A stretch of 64,000 nt of DNA from Myxococcus dinghuensis (GTDB lineage: Bacteria > Myxococcota > Myxococcia > Myxococcales > Myxococcaceae), in the NCBI RefSeq assembly GCF_024198235.1, contig NZ_JAKCFB010000032.1:48132-112131 (forward strand). The letters run 5' to 3'. The translations under genes and the position numbers were made by a program. Under the pieces are notes generated by a model. The model did no database searches and had not been told where the DNA came from. It saw only the letters and a list, made by a program, of their open reading frames with translations. Below, piece by piece: positions 59,821 through 64,000 of the stretch (position 1 is its first letter; each line of letters starts with the position of its first letter).

Positions 59821-60311
59821 GGCGGATGCGGGAGGAGGGGGATGCCCGGGTCGGACACGGCTTCTCCATCCGGAAGATGACCGAGGACGACCTGACGGCG
59901 GTGATGGCCCTGGAGAAGGCCGCCTTCAAGAACCCCTGGTCCCCGGAGCTGCTGCGCCGCGAGCTCGAGCACGAGTGGTCCACCATCCTCCTGGTGGAGG
60001 AGCCCCAGCCGGACGCGGGCCCGCTGCTGCTGGGCCTGGCCATCTTCTGGATCGTCCACGACGAGGTCCACGTGCTCAACGTGGCCACCGCGCCCCAGCA
60101 CCGGCGACGGGGCGTCGCGCGGGCGGTCATGGACGAGGTGCTCGATCGCGGCAAGGCCCGGCGCTGCAGCCTGGCCACGCTGGAGGTCCGCCGCAGCAAC
60201 GAGGCGGCGCTCCAGCTCTACCGCTCCCTGGGGTTCCGGGCCGTGGGCATCCGCCCGAACTACTACGTGGACGAGGGGGAGGACGCGGTGGTGATGGTCC
60301 TCGACTTCTGA
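59817..60311 (+). CDS. rimI: RimI-like ribosomal-protein-alanine acetyltransferase
   Basis: The 164-residue GNAT protein has FSIRKMTEDDLTAVMALE at the start, VATAPQHRRRGVARAVMDE with the acetyl-CoA pyrophosphate loop (RRRGVA), and the RimI signature LEVRRSNEAALQLYRSLGF followed by RPNYYVDEGEDAVVM. RimI acetylates the N-terminus of ribosomal protein S18. It follows the SurA_N-like gene with a 4-nt overlap. Function in other small-protein acetylation is possible. Confidence 0.9.
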   Translation: MRRMREEGDARVGHGFSIRKMTEDDLTAVMALEKAAFKNPWSPELLRRELEHEWSTILLVEEPQPDAGPLLLGLAIFWIVHDEVHVLNVATAPQHRRRGVARAVMDEVLDRGKARRCSLATLEVRRSNEAALQLYRSLGFRAVGIRPNYYVDEGEDAVVMVLDF

Positions 60312-60413
60312 GTGCACGCGGAGTAGAGGAGCGACCCGTCGTACTCCGGGTTGTCGGATATCGGGAATGACCTCGCGACTGCTGGCCTGTTCCAGGCAGG
60401 AGTCATGCCGTGC

Positions 60414-60441
60414 TTGACACGGTGGGGTCGGTCCCTATACT
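60414..60441 (+). promoter_or_regulatory. Strong sigma-70-type promoter for rpsL
   Basis: TTGACA (60414-60419), a 16-base spacer and TATACT (60436-60441) form a near-consensus promoter. The predicted start near 60448 gives a leader of about 77 nt before the GTG of rpsL at 60525. Confidence 0.85.
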
Positions 60442-60524
60442 CGCGGCCCTTTTCAGTAGTCCTGTAGGTAGATATGCGCCGCCTCGTGTGACTGGCGGCG
60501 GCCAACCCCGAAGAAGAGGTATCA

Positions 60525-60896
60525 GTGCCGACCATTAGCCAGCTGGTCCGCAAGGGCCGCGAGAAGCTGAACATCAAGGGCAAGAGCCCCGCGCTCAAGG
60601 AGTGCCCCCAGAAGCGCGGCGTCTGCACCCGCGTGTACACCACGACCCCCAAGAAGCCGAACTCGGCCCTCCGCAAGGTGGCCCGCGTGCGTCTGACGAA
60701 CGGGATCGAGGTGACGTCCTACATCCCCGGCGTGGGCCACAACCTCCAGGAGCACTCGGTGGTGATGATCCGCGGCGGTCGTGTGAAGGACCTCCCGGGC
60801 GTGCGCTACCACATCGTCCGTGGAACGCTCGACTCCGTCGGCGTGGCGGGCCGCAAGCAGAGCCGCTCCAAGTACGGCGCCAAGCGTCCGAGCTGA
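60525..60896 (+). CDS. rpsL: Ribosomal protein S12
   Basis: The 123-residue product is S12, an essential decoding-centre protein. TPKKPNSALRKVARVRL and GHNLQEHSVVMIRGGRVKDLPGV contain the residues (K43 and K88 region) that give streptomycin resistance when changed. GTG start with AAGAGG upstream. It heads the str cluster; rpsG follows after 142 nt, longer than the usual gap. Confidence 0.98.
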   Translation: MPTISQLVRKGREKLNIKGKSPALKECPQKRGVCTRVYTTTPKKPNSALRKVARVRLTNGIEVTSYIPGVGHNLQEHSVVMIRGGRVKDLPGVRYHIVRGTLDSVGVAGRKQSRSKYGAKRPS

Positions 60897-61038
60897 GCCG
60901 TAGACCACCTCCGTTTCGTGTTCCGGACGTTGAGCCCCACACCCTGGGGAGCGTCCCTCGCAGTTCCTCCTAGCGGTACTTGAAGCCCCCGCGGTAGTGC
61001 TCTCCAAGGAGAGTGGGGCGTAAGGGAAGAGAGAAGAG

Positions 61039-61509
61039 ATGCCTCGTCGTCGCGTAGTCGCCAAGCGCAAGATTCTTCCGGATCCGAAGTTCCAGGACCG
61101 GCTCGTCACCAAGTTCGTCAACGACCTCATGCGGAAGGGCAAGAAGTCCATCGCCGAGGGCGTTTGCTACGGTGCCTTCGCCCTCATCGAGGAGCGCGCG
61201 AAGGAAGACCCCCTCAAGACCTTCAAGAAGGCCCTGGACAACGTCAAGCCGGTGCTCGAGGTGAAGAGCCGCCGCGTCGGTGGCGCCACCTACCAGGTCC
61301 CGGTCGAGGTCCGCCAGGACCGCCGCGTCGCCCTCGGCATGCGCTGGATCATCCAGTACTCCAAGGCCCGTGGCGAGAAGACCATGCAGGAGAAGCTGGC
61401 CGGCGAGATCATGGACGCCGCCAACAACCGCGGCAACGCGGTGAAGAAGCGTGAAGACACGCACAAGATGGCGGAGGCCAACAAGGCCTTCGCTCACTAC
61501 CGCTGGTAG
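61039..61509 (+). CDS. rpsG: Ribosomal protein S7
   Basis: The 156-residue product is S7, which nucleates assembly of the 30S head. MPRRRVVAKRKILPDPKF, VNDLMRKGKKSIAEG and KREDTHKMAEANKAFAHYRW are typical. AGAGAAGAG precedes the ATG. S7 can regulate its operon by binding the rpsL-rpsG intergenic RNA in enteric bacteria; CTCTCC-AA-GGAGAG near 61003-61016 could be a hairpin there, but homology is untested. Confidence 0.98.
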   Translation: MPRRRVVAKRKILPDPKFQDRLVTKFVNDLMRKGKKSIAEGVCYGAFALIEERAKEDPLKTFKKALDNVKPVLEVKSRRVGGATYQVPVEVRQDRRVALGMRWIIQYSKARGEKTMQEKLAGEIMDAANNRGNAVKKREDTHKMAEANKAFAHYRW

Positions 61510-61530
61510 GCCCTCGGGGTCTCGCGGTTG

Positions 61531-61571
61531 CCGCCCGGATGCAGAAGGTGCATCCGGGCGGTTTCTTTAGG
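61531..61571 (+). terminator. Rho-independent terminator between rpsG and fusA
   Basis: CCGCCCGGATGCA (61531-61543) pairs with TGCATCCGGGCGG (61549-61561), a perfect 13-bp stem with loop GAAGG, followed by TTTCTTT. This is a strong terminator inside the usual str operon, implying fusA has its own promoter or depends on readthrough. Confidence 0.88.
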
Positions 61572-61653
61572 TGAAGCAGGTTCTCTGAAATCGTCCGGGT
61601 GGCAAGGTGAAGGGGCTCCCGTAGCCTGACCGCCCTCATGAGGTAACGAGGCA

Positions 61654-63732
61654 ATGGCTCGCGAGCATCCCCTGGAGCGCTACCGCAACATCGGCATCAT
61701 GGCGCACATCGATGCCGGGAAGACGACGACCACCGAGCGCATCCTGTTCTACACCGGCGCCATCCACCGGATGGGCGAGGTGCATGAGGGCAACACCACC
61801 ACCGACTGGATGGTCCAGGAGCGCGAGCGCGGCATCACGATCACGTCCGCCGCGATCACCGCCTTCTGGAACCGGGGCGATCAGCGCTACCGCGTCAACC
61901 TCATCGACACGCCGGGACACGTGGACTTCACCATTGAGGTGGAGCGCTCGCTGCGCGTGCTCGACGGCGCCGTCACCGTGTTCGACGCGGTCAACGGCGT
62001 GGAGCCCCAGTCGGAGACGGTGTGGCGCCAGGCGGACCGCTACAAGGTCCCCCGCATCTGCTTCATCAACAAGATGGACCGGGTGGGCGCGGACTTCGAG
62101 ATGTCCGTGGGCACCATCAAGGAGAAGCTCGGCGCGCGCGCGGTGCGCATGCAGTTGCCGCTGGGCTCGGAGGACAAGCACCGTGGCGTCATCGACCTGG
62201 TGACGATGAAGGCCCTGGTGTTCCAGGACTCGGAGCAGGGCAGCCGCTACGAGGTCGTGGAGATTCCGGAGGAGTTCAAGGACGCGGCGGAGGCCGCGCG
62301 CGCGGAGCTGCTGGAGGCCGCGGCGGAGCAGGACGACGCGCTGACGGAGAAGTTCCTGGAGGGGCAGGAGCTGACGGAGGCGGAGGTCCGCCAGGCCATC
62401 CGCAAGGGCTGCGTGGGGCTGAAGCTGTTCCCGGTGTTCTGCGGCTCGGCGTTCCGCCACAAGGGCGTGCAGCCGCTCCTGGACGCCGTCGTCGACTACC
62501 TGCCCAGCCCGCTGGACATCCCGCCGGTGCACGGCAAGACGCCCAAGGGCGAGGACACGGTGCGAGAGACTCGCGACGACGCGCCCTTCAGCGCGCTGGC
62601 GTTCAAGATCATGAACGACCCGGCGTTCCAGTCCCAGACGCTGACGTTCCTGCGCGTGTACTCCGGCAAGCTGGAGGCCGGCACGGCGGTGTGGAACTCC
62701 ATCAAGGGCAAGCGCGAGCGGGTCAGCCGCCTGGTCCAGATGCGCGCGGACAAGAAGGAGGAACTCACCGAGTGCTACGCCGGCGACATCTGCGCGGTGG
62801 TGGGCCTGAAGCTGGCGACCACGGGCGACACGCTGTGCGATGACAAGCAGCCCATCATCCTCGAGCGGATGGAGTTCCCCGAGCCGGTCATCGACATCGC
62901 CATCGAGCCGAAGTCGACGGCGGACCAGGACAAGATCATCCAGTCCCTGCAGCGCCTGGCGATGGAGGACCCGTCGTTCCGCGTGAAGACGAACGAGGAG
63001 ACGGGGCAGACCATCATCGCCGGCATGGGCGAGCTGCACCTGGACATCATCGTCGACCGCCTGCTGCGCGAGTTCAAGGTCGACGCGAACATCGGCAAGC
63101 CGCAGGTGGCCTACCGCGAGACCATCACCACGCAGATGGAGGCGGAGGGCAAGTACATCCGCCAGACGGGTGGCAAGGGCCAGTACGGCCACATCTGGCT
63201 GCGGGTGATGCCGAACGAGGCCGGCAAGGGCTTCGCCTTCGAGAGCAAGGTGACGGGGGGCGCCGTGTCCAAGGAGTTCGTGGACGCGGTGCGCGACGGC
63301 GTGGCCGAAGCGATGCAGAACGGCCCGGTGGCCGGCTACCCCATGGTGGACGTGAAGGTGGAGGCCTACGACGGCTCCATGCACGACGTGGACTCCAGCG
63401 AGATGGCGTTCAAGATCGCCGGCTCCCTGGCGTTCAAGGACGCGGTGCGCGCCGCCTCACCGGTGTTGCTCGAGCCCATCATGAGTTGCGAGATCGTCAC
63501 GCCCGAGGACTTCATGGGCGATGTGATCGGTGACCTGAACGGCCGCCGCGGCAAGGTGCTGGGCATGACGCCGCGCCCGGGCCGCCTGCAGGCCATCCAG
63601 GCACAGGTGCCCCTGGCGGCCATGTTCGGGTACTCCACGGACCTGCGCAGCCGCAGCCAGGGAAGGGCGACGTACACCATGCAGTTCAGCCACTACGCCC
63701 CGGCGCCGAAGACGGCGCTCAACCGGTACTGA
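61654..63732 (+). CDS. fusA: Elongation factor G
   Basis: The 692-residue translational GTPase has G1 AHIDAGKTTTTERIL, G3 IDTPGHVDFT and G4 INKMDRVGAD, then domains II-V with the expected length (about 690-700). It drives mRNA-tRNA translocation. A 10-bp palindrome CCTCATGAGG at 61634-61643 includes the likely ribosome site TGAGG. A strong terminator separates it from rpsG, and tuf follows after 142 nt. Confidence 0.98.
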   Translation: MAREHPLERYRNIGIMAHIDAGKTTTTERILFYTGAIHRMGEVHEGNTTTDWMVQERERGITITSAAITAFWNRGDQRYRVNLIDTPGHVDFTIEVERSLRVLDGAVTVFDAVNGVEPQSETVWRQADRYKVPRICFINKMDRVGADFEMSVGTIKEKLGARAVRMQLPLGSEDKHRGVIDLVTMKALVFQDSEQGSRYEVVEIPEEFKDAAEAARAELLEAAAEQDDALTEKFLEGQELTEAEVRQAIRKGCVGLKLFPVFCGSAFRHKGVQPLLDAVVDYLPSPLDIPPVHGKTPKGEDTVRETRDDAPFSALAFKIMNDPAFQSQTLTFLRVYSGKLEAGTAVWNSIKGKRERVSRLVQMRADKKEELTECYAGDICAVVGLKLATTGDTLCDDKQPIILERMEFPEPVIDIAIEPKSTADQDKIIQSLQRLAMEDPSFRVKTNEETGQTIIAGMGELHLDIIVDRLLREFKVDANIGKPQVAYRETITTQMEAEGKYIRQTGGKGQYGHIWLRVMPNEAGKGFAFESKVTGGAVSKEFVDAVRDGVAEAMQNGPVAGYPMVDVKVEAYDGSMHDVDSSEMAFKIAGSLAFKDAVRAASPVLLEPIMSCEIVTPEDFMGDVIGDLNGRRGKVLGMTPRPGRLQAIQAQVPLAAMFGYSTDLRSRSQGRATYTMQFSHYAPAPKTALNRY

Positions 63733-63874
63733 CGCGACCGGCGGGCGGGTGGGCAGGCGATTTCTGTTGACGTTGTGGCGGGTTTGGAGCAGGACGCAGC
63801 ACTTTCGTAGTTGGATTTCTGGGATTCGAGACGCGCCGGGACTTCGGACCGGCTGTCCCTGGTGAGGAGAGGCC

Positions 63875-64000
63875 ATGGCCAAGGAGAAGTTCGAGCGTAA
63901 CAAGCCCCACGTGAACATCGGCACGATCGGACACGTGGACCACGGCAAGACGTCGCTGACGGCGGCCATCACGAAGGTGCTGGCGAAGACGGGCGGCGCC
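63875..64000 (+). CDS. tuf: Elongation factor Tu, N-terminal part (cut by window end)
   Basis: The first 42 codons read [20 protein letters not shown] then [16 protein letters not shown], the EF-Tu N-terminus with the G1 loop (GHVDHGKT). GAGGAGAGG lies just before the ATG. It delivers aminoacyl-tRNA to the ribosome; the rest lies outside the window. Confidence 0.97.

Noticed and set aside
60897..61038. Possible S7-type autoregulatory RNA between rpsL and rpsG
   Set aside because: A short hairpin exists but no similarity to the enteric S7 site could be judged, so it was not listed as a separate feature.
63733..63874. tRNA genes between fusA and tuf
   Set aside because: No cloverleaf or conserved tRNA T-loop (GGTTCGANTCC) is present in the gap.

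Overview
The window is about 70% G+C with strongly GC-biased third codon positions, many GTG starts, 1-4 nt stop/start overlaps and many small lipoproteins with Asp/Gly/Ala-rich tails. Together with a spore-coat polysaccharide locus (deacetylase, Wzx flippase, acetyltransferase, two glycosyltransferases in exoL-exoP order) lying some 40 kb from rpsL-rpsG-fusA-tuf, this points to a Myxococcaceae chromosome (Myxococcus, Corallococcus, Pyxidicoccus or a close relative). No rRNA, tRNA, insertion sequence, phage or CRISPR is visible.

Layout. 1-7322: a divergent aromatic-catabolism cluster. A TetR regulator, an extradiol dioxygenase, a fumarylacetoacetate-hydrolase family enzyme and a CoA ligase (cut by the window edge) face two FAD hydroxylases and an SCP2-like protein. 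Two matching palindromes flank the divergent promoters. 7393-11382: acetyltransferase, pentapeptide-repeat protein, beta-carbonic anhydrase, lipoprotein and zinc-ribbon membrane protein. 11487-16801: a compact cytochrome c maturation operon, ccmABCDEFG. 17138-22782: exoLMNOP, preceded by a near-consensus sigma-54 promoter. 22841-27615: a leftward run thiS-thiG-thiE followed by three membrane-associated proteins; the thi promoter spacer holds a G9 tract. 27730-35911: lipoproteins, including a duplicated pair with an unusual CX3CH motif, a protein kinase with degenerate motifs, a renal-dipeptidase-like peptidase, and a translationally coupled vWA/TROVE-like pair. 35925-40973: alpha/beta hydrolase, CorA, an unknown helical protein with a G10 tract, a HAD phosphatase and an RlmI-like methyltransferase. 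41029-42951: a lipase-like protein with two small proteins resembling CesT-type secretion chaperones. 43231-47264: hydrolase-like protein, subtilase with membrane domain, CPBP protease. 47357-50430: outer-membrane barrel, 13-haem cytochrome and Ig-like lipoprotein in one operon, resembling a porin-cytochrome electron conduit. 50440-60311: lipoprotein, plsB, argS, hybrid kinase, HEAT protein, DnaJ-class chaperone, SurA_N-like protein and rimI. 60525-64000: rpsL, rpsG, fusA and the start of tuf.

Several parts could act together. The Ccm system is the maturation machinery the 13-haem cytochrome would need. The exo genes would build and flip repeat units of the spore-coat polysaccharide. The best candidates for undescribed biology are the barrel/cytochrome/lipoprotein operon, the lipase-chaperone operon, the vWA pair, the CX3CH lipoproteins and the two homopolymer tracts. 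All functional calls rest on motif reading of translations; no database search was run.
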